Origin: Streptomyces sp. NA04227
GTDB lineage: Bacteria; Actinomycetota; Actinomycetes; Streptomycetales; Streptomycetaceae
Assembly (NCBI RefSeq): GCF_013364195.1
Contig: NZ_CP054918.1
Coordinates: 868,001-932,000, forward strand
Direction of reading: 5' to 3'
DNA: 64,000 nucleotides
Made by a program: the position numbers and the translations under genes. The notes beneath the pieces are model-generated. The model had not been told where the DNA came from. It did no database searches and saw only the letters and a program-made list of their open reading frames with translations. This document shows, piece by piece, positions 9,995-16,878 of the stretch (positions are counted from its first letter, which is position 1; the number at the start of each line of letters is the position of its first letter).

Positions 9995-10216
9995 TCAGGT
10001 GCCATGATGGACCAGCTTGATGTCCCTTCGGGGTATGCCACCCCGGGCCTTCATAAACTCGAGGCCGTCGCCCTTGTTGCGCCGTATACGGTGGGTAGCC
10101 GATCCGGTGTGGGCCAGGAATCCCAGTTCGGCTCGGGACATCCGAGTGTCGGCCAGGTAGGCATCGCTTACGCGGCGGGGCAGGCGCACACTGGACTCAT
10201 GCATATACGCGAACAC
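9995..10216 (-). CDS. Small basic protein, unknown
   Basis: Up to 73 aa; start uncertain (10216, 10204 or MSRAELGF at 10141). Internal sequence is FLAHTGSATHRIRRNKG then GLEFMKARGGIPRRDIKLVHHG. No family recognised. Support comes from codon use (about three quarters of third positions are G or C, better than the opposite strand here) and from the convergent terminator placed between it and the Nudix gene. The longer starts overlap the HNH gene start on the other strand, so its 5' end may have been cut by arrival of that gene. Confidence 0.45.
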   Translation of the reverse strand: MFAYMHESSVRLPRRVSDAYLADTRMSRAELGFLAHTGSATHRIRRNKGDGLEFMKARGGIPRRDIKLVHHGT

Positions 10217-11143
10217 TGGTTTGATGAAGGAGCGCCGCTATTTCGGCAGGTCCTTGAAGAATCCGGTGGCGTACTGCCGCCCGGTGATTTCTACATGTGT
10301 CCGCTCTGCACGCTCGCCTTCTCACGCGAAGCGGTCGCCGAAACGACACCGCAGGAGGAACGGGCGCTGTCTGAGGAACACGTACCTCCAGGGAAAGCAG
10401 GAGGACAGGGCCTACTGCTCACATGTACCTCATGCAACAACACCCACGGGAGTAGATTTGACTCCCACGAAGTAATACGCAGAGCGATGCGGAATGCGGC
10501 CAAGGGTGAAAATCCGGGACGGGACCTTCGGGCTAGCCTTGAAGTGGATGGAATCGAGATGCCCTGCAAGGTTTGTTTCATTGACGGGAAGATGATAGCT
10601 CGGGGCCAGGGAACACATCCCGACAACGCGGAGGCTCACGCCGAAGCCCTAAAGAGGGCACAGGAAGCGAAAGACTTTTCGTCCGTCAAGTTCAGGTTCC
10701 GCCAACCACATGATCCCGGGCGCGCAGATGTGTCTTTGATCCGCTCTGCCTACCTCGCCGCATTCACCGCACTGGGGTGGTCGTACATACTCAAGAACAC
10801 TCTGACGACGCTATCGCCCATCCGGGATAAACTCGAGAAAGGGTCCGCCGCCTCCCATGCCCTCACTCTTCGATCACTCGTCGGACGCAGGCCCAGCCTC
10901 CCTGATGGCGGTCGGAAGATAACACTCGTTGAGCAGCCGCCGGATCTAGAATCCGTCCTCGTGACAATTGATCAGAATCTTGTATTTCTACCTGATCCTT
11001 GGGGTATCCATTCCTGCGTAGACCTATCACAAGCGATAGGGCGTCATCGGGACAGTCAGGGAGAGAATTCGGTGACATTGAATGGCAAGGATGTCCCCTG
11101 GCCGAGCCCTTATGAAAATCGCTTCAGACTAGACCGAATCTGA
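10199..11143 (+). CDS. HNH-nuclease-like protein
   Basis: 314 aa. An N-terminal zinc/HNH-like module shows CPLC (about residues 34-37), then EEHVPPGKAGG and TCTSCNNTHGSRFD, the layout of HNH proteins of the 'EHVPP' type where CxxC pairs support the metal site. The rest has no recognised domain. Base composition is visibly lower in GC than the neighbours (for example 10920-11140), suggesting separate acquisition. No strong ribosome site is seen before the ATG at 10199. It could be a defence or anti-phage cargo gene or a homing-type nuclease; that is inference. Confidence 0.65.
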   Translation: MHIREHWFDEGAPLFRQVLEESGGVLPPGDFYMCPLCTLAFSREAVAETTPQEERALSEEHVPPGKAGGQGLLLTCTSCNNTHGSRFDSHEVIRRAMRNAAKGENPGRDLRASLEVDGIEMPCKVCFIDGKMIARGQGTHPDNAEAHAEALKRAQEAKDFSSVKFRFRQPHDPGRADVSLIRSAYLAAFTALGWSYILKNTLTTLSPIRDKLEKGSAASHALTLRSLVGRRPSLPDGGRKITLVEQPPDLESVLVTIDQNLVFLPDPWGIHSCVDLSQAIGRHRDSQGENSVTLNGKDVPWPSPYENRFRLDRI

Positions 11144-11327
11144 CGATCCCGAATGAAGGGCATAGGGGCTGCCCCCGAACGCCATACTTGTCTTGAATGA
11201 GGGCACCCACGGAACAGAGCCCGCACCTTGCCGTCCGTGTCGGTCCCGCCCACGCGAGGAGCCGCACAGATCAGCATCCCTGACGACCTTGGAACCCGTA
11301 CAGATCTTGAGCTGCTATACGCCTGCG

Positions 11328-11343
11328 GTACGGCGTGACGCCG
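11328..11343. repeat. GTACGGCGTNACGCCG repeat, copy 1
   Basis: A 16-bp sequence with an inner dyad CGGCGT-G-ACGCCG. A second copy differing at the central base (T) is at 13041-13056, where it overlaps the stop of the 221-aa gene. This copy lies in the 228-bp gap between the convergent HNH and capsid genes. Confidence 0.5.
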
Positions 11344-11371
11344 GGAGGGGGCATACCCCCAGGTCACAGGG

Positions 11372-12211
11372 CTACGCGGTGAGTGTCACTCTAGTGATCG
11401 CTGCGGGGTGCGGGTGGCCGAAGCCAATCCGGCAGGTGCCGCGTACGGCTACCTGGTCGCTGGTAAAGAAAGGCTCCGCGCTCACGTCCACCTTGACGTC
11501 ACGGCGGAGCACGACGAACACGCGGTCCTTGGGCAGGCCCCATACGGTGCCCGGGGTCACGGCTGAGGACACGTGCAGCGGGACGCCTGCGATGACGCGG
11601 CGGGTCGGCGCCGTGGGATCCGAGCCGAGCAACGGCCGGTTGGAGCCTGTCTGTTCCTTGAGCGTGGCCAAGGCCAGGGCGTCCGTGGGGTGGGCGGTGA
11701 AGCTGGTCAGCGTGGCACCCACGGTCTCGGCCTGGGCGATGGCCTCCAGAAACGGGTCCAGGTTGGCCCACTTCTTGCCCGCCGTGACCGTGGTGACGCC
11801 CTGTACTGCCTCCAGGCCGCGCGGGGCGGGGTCGGGCAGGCGGCCGAAAAACGCGGCGTCGACCTGGCGGGCGATGGAGCGGGCCAGTCCGTCGCCGACG
11901 ATCTGCTGTGCCTGGGGGTTGGAGTCCTCGGCCAGCTCCGAGGAGACGACGGTCAGTCCGGCCACTTTGGCGGGGGTGACGATCTCCTCGCCAAGAGTGG
12001 CGTCCTCCACGGGGATCTCGTCGCCTTCACGGGTCCAGGCCGCTCCGGTGTCTTCCTGCACGATCGGCAGATGGGTGCGGGTCGCCTCGGTGGTGATCTG
12101 GGTGGCGACCTGGAAGGCCACCGATTCACCCTGCACAGGCTGGATCAGCAGGGCGGCGTACTGGTCGGGGGTGATGCCCTCCGCGCCCGGGGCTGTGGTG
12201 AACAAGCTCAA
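11372..12211 (-). CDS. Phage major capsid protein, HK97 family
   Basis: 279 aa from a TTG start (TTGAGCTTG) with an AAAGG site upstream. The N-terminal arm, then LPIVQEDTGAAWTREGDEIP, KVAGLTVVSSELAEDS (E-loop to P-domain region), the spine-helix segment LARSIARQVDAAFFG and the C-terminal VRGTCRIGFGHPHPAAI follow HK97-type capsid proteins of actinophages. No protease or long delta domain precedes it. The isolated capsid gene in an element without portal or terminase is unusual; an encapsulin-like use was considered, but the sequence pattern is that of phage capsids. Confidence 0.85.
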   Translation of the reverse strand: MSLFTTAPGAEGITPDQYAALLIQPVQGESVAFQVATQITTEATRTHLPIVQEDTGAAWTREGDEIPVEDATLGEEIVTPAKVAGLTVVSSELAEDSNPQAQQIVGDGLARSIARQVDAAFFGRLPDPAPRGLEAVQGVTTVTAGKKWANLDPFLEAIAQAETVGATLTSFTAHPTDALALATLKEQTGSNRPLLGSDPTAPTRRVIAGVPLHVSSAVTPGTVWGLPKDRVFVVLRRDVKVDVSAEPFFTSDQVAVRGTCRIGFGHPHPAAITRVTLTA

Positions 12212-12226
12212 GTCCGTTGCCTTTCT

Positions 12227-12724
12227 CTAGAGTTCGCCGGAGCTGCGGCCGTCGCTGAAGTAGGTCACGCCGCCGCGTCCGGTACGGCGCTGCTCACGGG
12301 CGCGCTGGAATGCTCCGGCCCAGGTGACGGATCGGGGCTTCCCGTTCGGGCTCAGGCCGCCACGGCCGAGTGGGATGTGTCCGGGTGCGGGGCCGGTGGT
12401 GCGCTCGTGGATGGCGTTGTTGAGGAGGTGGGCGCGTTCCTCCAGTTCCGCTGTGGGGAGGTCGCCGAAGCTGCGCAGGACGTCGGGGGTCATGTAGTGG
12501 TAGCGGCGGGCAAGGTCCTGGATCAGGTCCTCCCGCTCCTGGTCGGCTTTGTCCTGTTCCAGCTCCGCGATGCGCTTACGTAGTTCGGCAACGAGGTGTC
12601 CGGGGTCTGCCTGCGGGTCTGTACTGGCCTCTGGCGGGGTGTTGCTGTCATGTGGGGCAGGGGGCGCTTCGGGGATGTCCGGGGCGGTGTCGTGTCCCGG
12701 TGCGGGTTCAGTCGGTGAAGACAA
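12227..12724 (-). CDS. Coiled-coil protein upstream of the capsid gene (scaffold-like, hypothetical)
   Basis: About 165 aa from a TTG at 12724; a GTG at 12775 would give 182 aa but overlaps the upstream gene by 68 bp. The N-terminal 45 residues are Pro-rich and acidic, then a helical coiled coil LVAELRKRIAELEQDKADQ, then ARRYHYMTPDVLRSFGDLPTAEL and a basic tail. Its place 15 bp before the capsid gene and its coiled coil resemble phage scaffolding proteins. That role is inference; no direct family match recognised. Confidence 0.55.
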   Translation of the reverse strand: MSSPTEPAPGHDTAPDIPEAPPAPHDSNTPPEASTDPQADPGHLVAELRKRIAELEQDKADQEREDLIQDLARRYHYMTPDVLRSFGDLPTAELEERAHLLNNAIHERTTGPAPGHIPLGRGGLSPNGKPRSVTWAGAFQRAREQRRTGRGGVTYFSDGRSSGEL

Positions 12725-12968
12725 CGGCGTCCGCCAGGCTGCTGATCGGGGACAGGGCGTGGGCTGCCTCGTCACCGCTGAGGAGGTTGTCGCGCTGGCC
12801 GCAGATGACAGTGGTCTTCAGGCCCAGGGCGGCCTCGTGGCGCTTGTCGTGGTAATAGCGCAGCGTTGTGGTGTCGCCGATCTCGGCTGCCGACCACACC
12901 AGGTCGGACAGCGCGGCGATGTAGCAGCGGGTCAGGTTCAGGTGGGCACGGGTCTTGTGCGCGTCCAT
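12708..12968 (-). CDS. Hypothetical protein in the capsid operon
   Basis: 86 aa (MDAHKTRAHLNLTRCYIAALSDLVWSAAEIG start region; ends SSLADAVVFTD). GGGAG precedes the ATG. The first part looks alpha-helical, with no known motif. It is transcribed with the coiled-coil and capsid genes and overlaps the former slightly. Confidence 0.6.
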   Translation of the reverse strand: MDAHKTRAHLNLTRCYIAALSDLVWSAAEIGDTTTLRYYHDKRHEAALGLKTTVICGQRDNLLSGDEAAHALSPISSLADAVVFTD

Positions 12969-13040
12969 CAGGCTCCCTCGGGTCGGGGGTGGAGCGGTCC
13001 GCCAGCGGGCCCGGCGGTAACTCCCGCTCCACCCCTGTCA

Positions 13041-13056
13041 GTACGGCGTTACGCCG
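13041..13056. repeat. GTACGGCGTNACGCCG repeat, copy 2
   Basis: Same 16-bp motif as 11328-11343 with T as the central base; the dyad CGGCGT-T-ACGCCG covers the TAA stop of the gene ending at 13049. It may act as a small terminator or binding site. Confidence 0.5.
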
Positions 13057-13714
13057 CCTCGTCCCCGCTCGTCCGGCGTCGGTAGCGGCGGGCCCGTTCT
13101 GCGGCCAGTCGGCGTCTGCGCTCGGTCTTGCAGCCGTCGCACACGGTCGGCCACTTGCGTTTCTGCGAGGCGGGACGCCGGACGGTGAACCCCTGCCCGC
13201 ACTCGATGCAGTCCGCCGTGTACTCCTTGATCCCTCCCGCGAGGGTCACCGTGCCGCCAGCCGTCTCATACATGCGGGGGTTGGCGTCGTTGCGGATCTG
13301 TTCCTCCCGCTGCCGCAGCAAGGCGGCGTGCAGGCGGGGATCCATGCGGGTCACGGTCACTTCGGGGTAGGGCTGGGCGAAGTCCAGGCGCCGCCCCGCG
13401 CGCCGGATCTCCTCGCCGCTCTTGGCCTGGGCGGGGTTGGGGGCGGTGCCCCTGAGCGGGTGGAAGGCGCCGCCGTGCAGGTCGTCACCGCGTGCGGACA
13501 CGGCCCGGTGGTCGGCGCGTATCGTCTCGGCGCCGTCGTCGTCCACGCCGGTCCACGCGACATGCGCCATGGCGTCTTCCTGCGACACGGGGTCGTAGCG
13601 ATGTTCCTCCTTGCCGTCCGCGATCAGCGGGACGCCGTATTCCTGCTCTGCCTGGCGGGCCAGGGTCTCGTACAGCTTGGGTGGCACGATCGCCACGGGT
13701 TGTCTCCTGGGCAT
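13049..13714 (-). CDS. Hypothetical protein with C-terminal zinc ribbon
   Basis: 221 aa. The N-terminal part (VPPKLYETLARQAEQEYGVPLI) is of unknown type. The C-terminal part has CIECGQGFTVRRP and, after about 18 residues, CDGCKTERRRRLAAERARR, a four-cysteine zinc ribbon followed by a very basic helix. Such a tail suggests nucleic-acid binding. Located in the same minus-strand cluster as the capsid gene; a 334-bp stretch with two hairpins separates it from the next gene upstream. Confidence 0.6.
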   Translation of the reverse strand: MPRRQPVAIVPPKLYETLARQAEQEYGVPLIADGKEEHRYDPVSQEDAMAHVAWTGVDDDGAETIRADHRAVSARGDDLHGGAFHPLRGTAPNPAQAKSGEEIRRAGRRLDFAQPYPEVTVTRMDPRLHAALLRQREEQIRNDANPRMYETAGGTVTLAGGIKEYTADCIECGQGFTVRRPASQKRKWPTVCDGCKTERRRRLAAERARRYRRRTSGDEAA

Positions 13715-13850
13715 GCGAAAGGCCCGCCAGGGTGCAGCGGGCCTTGGGGTTCGATGTGGGGTTGCGGGAAGCGGCGGAGTGGACGCCAGGGACGCTTTCG
13801 GCGCCGAATACCGAGACCTCTTCCCACACGCGTATGGGGGAAGGTCTGAG

Positions 13851-13875
13851 AACTGGACACTTCAGGTGTCCAGTT
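13851..13875 (-). terminator. Hairpin between the two zinc-ribbon genes
   Basis: AACTGGACAC (13851-13860) and GTGTCCAGTT (13866-13875) form a perfect 10-bp stem with a 5-nt loop. A second imperfect hairpin (GACCTCTTCCC / GGGGGAAGGTC, about 13815-13846) sits just downstream in the minus-strand direction. Together they probably end the 148-aa gene transcript or regulate the gene below. Confidence 0.55.
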
Positions 13876-13948
13876 GTCCTTGGCGTTCCGCCCCGTTGCT
13901 GGGGTTACGGGCTGGGGGACTGGCCGAAGACGTCGGCCCGCTTGGCGC

Positions 13949-14395
13949 TCACGCCGATGACGCGGCGGGTTTCCTGCGCTGCCGATAGGCGCGTTGCTGG
14001 CAGGCACGTGAGCAGTAGCAGCGCGGCCTTCCGGTCGACGCCCCGCCCACCGGCTTGCCGCACACGCCGCAGGGTGCCGTGACGGAATCCTCCTTGACGT
14101 AGCCCACGGAGTCGTATGCCTCTTGGCACTCCGGCTCGGCTTCCTCGTAGGAGCAGTTCACGCGCCGTGGGTCACGCGTGAAGAAGACGTCACCGCAGCG
14201 AGCGCACACGCGGCGCAACTCCGGCCGGAACTCCTTCAGTTCCCGGTAGTCCGCCTTCCGGCACGCTTCCGAGCAGTAGCGGTACTGGCTGCGACGAGGG
14301 GCCCCGCATCGGTCGCACTCGGGAACGGATACGCCTCGTTCCCGAAGGGCATGCATGCCGTCTTTCTGATACGCGGTCATGGGTTTGATCGGCAC
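13949..14395 (-). CDS. Multi-zinc-ribbon protein
   Basis: 148 aa from GTG at 14395, with an AGGAG site 6 bp before it. Three cysteine clusters are visible: CDRCGAPRRSQYRYCSEAC (27-45), CARCGDVFFTRDPRRVNC (64-81) with a later C, and CGVCGKPV..CYCSRACQQRAY near the end. The repeated CxxC..YCSxxC pattern resembles FmdB/CGNR-like zinc modules found in phage proteins. Probably DNA- or RNA-binding; function unknown. Confidence 0.6.
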   Translation of the reverse strand: MPIKPMTAYQKDGMHALRERGVSVPECDRCGAPRRSQYRYCSEACRKADYRELKEFRPELRRVCARCGDVFFTRDPRRVNCSYEEAEPECQEAYDSVGYVKEDSVTAPCGVCGKPVGGASTGRPRCYCSRACQQRAYRQRRKPAASSA

Positions 14396-14429
14396 TGGAA
14401 CGCTCCTCGTGTCGGGCGTGACGATTCGG

Positions 14430-14508
14430 CGCTCCGTGTCCTTGAAGTGAGGTTCTCTCCATAGAGATCAAGAAAGAAAAAGGGGGTAGAGATTACGGAC
14501 ACGGAGCG
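14430..14508. repeat. 12-bp inverted repeat flanking an A-rich segment
   Basis: CGCTCCGTGTCC (14430-14441) and GGACACGGAGCG (14497-14508) are exact reverse complements. The 55 bp between them include a purine run AAGAAAGAAAAAGGGGG and a small TCTC/GAGA dyad, the most AT-rich spot of the element. It lies between the integrase terminator and the zinc-ribbon gene. It could be an operator, a replication or packaging-related site; nothing decides this. Confidence 0.55.
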
Positions 14509-14631
14509 GCGTTTCGTCACCACGGTCGGGTGGCCTGCCGACGCTCTGCGGGGAGCGTGATGACCTCTTCCACACAGGTTGTCTGGGACCTGTTACGAAA
14601 GGCGTGACACGCGCAGGCACGGAAAGGCGAA

Positions 14632-14660
14632 GGGCCCGCACCTCCACAGAGGACGGGCCC
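14632..14660 (-). terminator. Terminator of the serine recombinase gene
   Basis: GGGCCCG (14632-14638) and CGGGCCC (14654-14660), 19 bp beyond the recombinase stop. Confidence 0.65.
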
Positions 14661-14678
14661 AACAAGCGCCGAGCGGAT

Positions 14679-16337
14679 TTATGCGGCGTCGGCGTAACTG
14701 GCCGCCAACTCCTGGGCAGCCTCGTCGTGGAACGGCTCGGTGAGCGTGAAGTCCACCCGGGACTCGTCCAGCCTCCGCCAGCCGCCCCGCGTGCCTCGGC
14801 GGACCGTGAGGTGTGCTCCCGCCCGCAGGAGCATCGCCCGCCTGCCCGCTGTGTCCTTGGCCTGCCACACGTCGTTGTAGGTACGCCCGGTGTTGATCCG
14901 TTCACGGCGCGGCTCCCGCTTCGGCGTCGCTTCCAGCTCGGCAAGCCTCGCGTCCAGCGCGTCCGCCCGTCGCTGCCACGCCTCCCGGGCCGCCTGGGAC
15001 TTCTGTCGCCCCTCCTGCCTCTGGTGATCCTCGAACTCCACGAGCGTGGCCGCGATCTCCGGAGCGGGGTCGTACCCCGGTGTCTCGATCACGGTCGTCA
15101 CTTCCAGACCTCCGAGGGACGCCAGGAACTCGCGTTCCACGCACATGTCCGCCCAGTCCCCGCGCACATACGCCGGAGCGTTGCAGGCATCCCCTCGCAC
15201 GTGTGCGTTGCACTTGTACATGGGCTGTTGATTCGCCTTGCTGGCCTGCCTGTTCAGGTACATCCGGCCCTTGCACTCGGCGCAGTGGATCACGCCGAGA
15301 AGCAGAGAGTCCGTGTCCTGGCGTTCCCGCTTGTTGATGACCCGCGAGTCCAGTAGTGCACCCACGGCGTCGAACTCTTCACGCGTGAGGAGTGGATCCG
15401 CTGTGACCATCACGGGGCGCCCCTCGGCGTCCCGCACGGGCTTGTCCTGGTGCATCTTCCAACCCATCAGCACCGGGTTACGTAGGAGGCGAGAGATCAT
15501 GTTCGAGGTCCACTTGAACCGCTCCCGCTTCACGGCCTTCTGCCCCTTGGCCCCGCCCGTTTTCCCGCCCGTGTTCCGCCCCTTGCGCAGGGACCAGTAG
15601 TCGCGCGGGGACGGGATGCCCTCGGCGTTCAGCTCCGCCGCGATGGCGGTCACGGACTTGCCAGCGACGTCCCGGGCGGGATCACCCATCACGTCACGGA
15701 TGATCCGCTCCAGCACAGCCACCGGGGCCGGACCCGTCACTTCGTGCGGCTCGGTGTCCGGGACCAAGGTCCAGCCCCCGCCGTCCAGGGGCACAGGTAT
15801 GTACCCGTAGGGCGGGCGTGCGCCGCGCCACCGAAGCGGCATCGCACGCATGGCCGCCTGCGCGCCAAGGACACGTTCCTTGATGCTGGTGGCCTCCACC
15901 TGCGCGGCGAACGCGAGCATGAGCATCATCAGCTCAGCCGTGGGGTCCATCGGGTTGCGGAAGTCGAACACCAGCCGCCCGCCGCCGACACCTTCAGCGA
16001 ACACCAGCATCTTGCGATGCTCACGCGCCCACTTCGCCAACTCGTGCATGTCCGCCATCGACCGGATGGCACGGTCAAAGCGCCAGAACACCAGCGCGTC
16101 GTACTCGCCGGGACGGCGCAGCCACTCACCCAGCTCGGGTCGCTCGAACGGGGTCGTCTTCGACGCCGACACACCCAGGTCCACGGCCTCCCGCTCGCCC
16201 AGGTCGATACCCAGCGCCGAAGCCGCCGACGCGTTCGCCTCCCGCTGCCGCTCCGGGCTGGTCGTCTCGTCCGTCAACACCGACAGACGCAGCACCGAAA
16301 CGCCCCTGAGCTGCATATTCTCCGTCATGACCGTCAC
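14679..16337 (-). CDS. Large serine recombinase (phage-type integrase)
   Basis: 552 aa from GTG at 16337, chosen because GAGGGGG lies just upstream; ATG at 16328 is an alternative. The resolvase-type catalytic domain has VLRLSVLTDETTSPERQ with the catalytic serine at residue 19, and FWRFDRAIRS further on. A recombinase domain follows (YGYIPVP, AIAAELNAEGIPSPRDYWS, SRLLRNPVLMGW) and a zinc beta-ribbon, CAECKGRMY..YKCNAHVRGDAC. A C-terminal coiled-coil region holds QAAREAWQRRADALDARLAELE. It catalyses attP x attB integration; its gene starts 32 bp from the attR arm, as usual for such elements. Confidence 0.95.
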   Translation of the reverse strand: MTVMTENMQLRGVSVLRLSVLTDETTSPERQREANASAASALGIDLGEREAVDLGVSASKTTPFERPELGEWLRRPGEYDALVFWRFDRAIRSMADMHELAKWAREHRKMLVFAEGVGGGRLVFDFRNPMDPTAELMMLMLAFAAQVEATSIKERVLGAQAAMRAMPLRWRGARPPYGYIPVPLDGGGWTLVPDTEPHEVTGPAPVAVLERIIRDVMGDPARDVAGKSVTAIAAELNAEGIPSPRDYWSLRKGRNTGGKTGGAKGQKAVKRERFKWTSNMISRLLRNPVLMGWKMHQDKPVRDAEGRPVMVTADPLLTREEFDAVGALLDSRVINKRERQDTDSLLLGVIHCAECKGRMYLNRQASKANQQPMYKCNAHVRGDACNAPAYVRGDWADMCVEREFLASLGGLEVTTVIETPGYDPAPEIAATLVEFEDHQRQEGRQKSQAAREAWQRRADALDARLAELEATPKREPRRERINTGRTYNDVWQAKDTAGRRAMLLRAGAHLTVRRGTRGGWRRLDESRVDFTLTEPFHDEAAQELAASYADAA

Positions 16338-16364
16338 ACGGTCCCCCTCGTAGCAGTCGCCTAC

Positions 16365-16405
16365 AGACCTGCTAGTCCGGCGTGACGGGAGACCCCGAGG
16401 GCAAC
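16365..16405. other. attR, right attachment site
   Basis: The arm CTGCTAGTCCGG (16369-16380), ten bases (16381-16390), then the central GA and shared GACCC (16391-16395), followed by host VOC sequence CGAGGGC. With attL it rebuilds attB as CCTCG-N7-CGAGG around the same core, itself a small dyad. Confidence 0.85.
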
Positions 16406-16798
16406 GAGTTCTGCGTGCTGGAGCCTCGGGAGATCTACCGGGACACCGGGCCGATCGCCGCGATGGTGGTCGACTGCGCGGACCCGCGGGCCATGGCCCG
16501 GTTCTGGGGCGAGGCGACGGACTGGGCCCCGCACGAGGTGACCGACGACCAGGCGGTGTTGCGCTCGGCCAAGCGCATCGGTCCGTATCTCGAGTTCCTC
16601 CGCACCCCCGACGTGGCGACGGTCCCGGACCGGGTCCACCTCGACCTGCTGCCGGACCCCGGGGACGACAAGGCGGCGGAGGTGGCCCGATTGCGGACTC
16701 TCGGCGCCACCGACCTCGACCTCGGCCAGGGGGATGTCCCGTGGACTTGCCTGACGGATCCGGAGGGGCACGAGTTCTGTGTGCTCGCCCTGCCCTGA
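16382..16798 (+). CDS. 3' part of the interrupted two-domain VOC protein
   Basis: 138 aa if translated from the GTG at 16382, which belongs to the element. Residues from DPEGNEFCVL onward are host-derived: the end of the first VOC domain, then a full second VOC domain (IAAMVVDCADPRAMARFWGEAT to WTCLTDPEGHEFCVLALP). No ribosome site is evident before the GTG, so expression is doubtful. The domain itself is complete and could be functional if expressed. Confidence 0.8.
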   Translation: MTGDPEGNEFCVLEPREIYRDTGPIAAMVVDCADPRAMARFWGEATDWAPHEVTDDQAVLRSAKRIGPYLEFLRTPDVATVPDRVHLDLLPDPGDDKAAEVARLRTLGATDLDLGQGDVPWTCLTDPEGHEFCVLALP

Positions 16799-16878
16799 GG
16801 CAGAGGCCCACTTGCCCCGGCCCCACCCTCGCGTAAATGCGTCGACAGCGCCCCCGGCACCCGGCAAAGTGGCCGCCC

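Larger units (their letters stand above)
7757..16395. mobile_element. Integrated element of about 8.6 kb with a large serine recombinase and a phage capsid gene
   Basis: The ends are defined by the GACCC core at 7757-7761 and 16391-16395. The flanks rejoin in frame into one VOC gene. Contents from left to right: three small genes (minus strand), a DUF5919 regulator and Nudix gene (plus), a small minus-strand gene, an HNH protein (plus), then on the minus strand a capsid protein, a coiled-coil protein, three other small or zinc-ribbon proteins and the serine recombinase. No portal, terminase, tail, relaxase or FtsK-like transfer gene is seen. It resembles a phage satellite or a much-reduced prophage more than a conjugative element. 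Confidence 0.88.

Noticed and set aside
11372..12211. Capsid protein as an encapsulin nanocompartment
   Set aside because: Sequence pattern (E-loop region, spine helix, C-terminal end) fits phage capsids; no cargo enzyme gene next to it. Not fully excluded.
7741..16405. Element as an integrative conjugative element (AICE) with tyrosine integrase
   Set aside because: No FtsK-like transfer gene, replication initiator or tRNA attachment site; the recombinase is a serine type.
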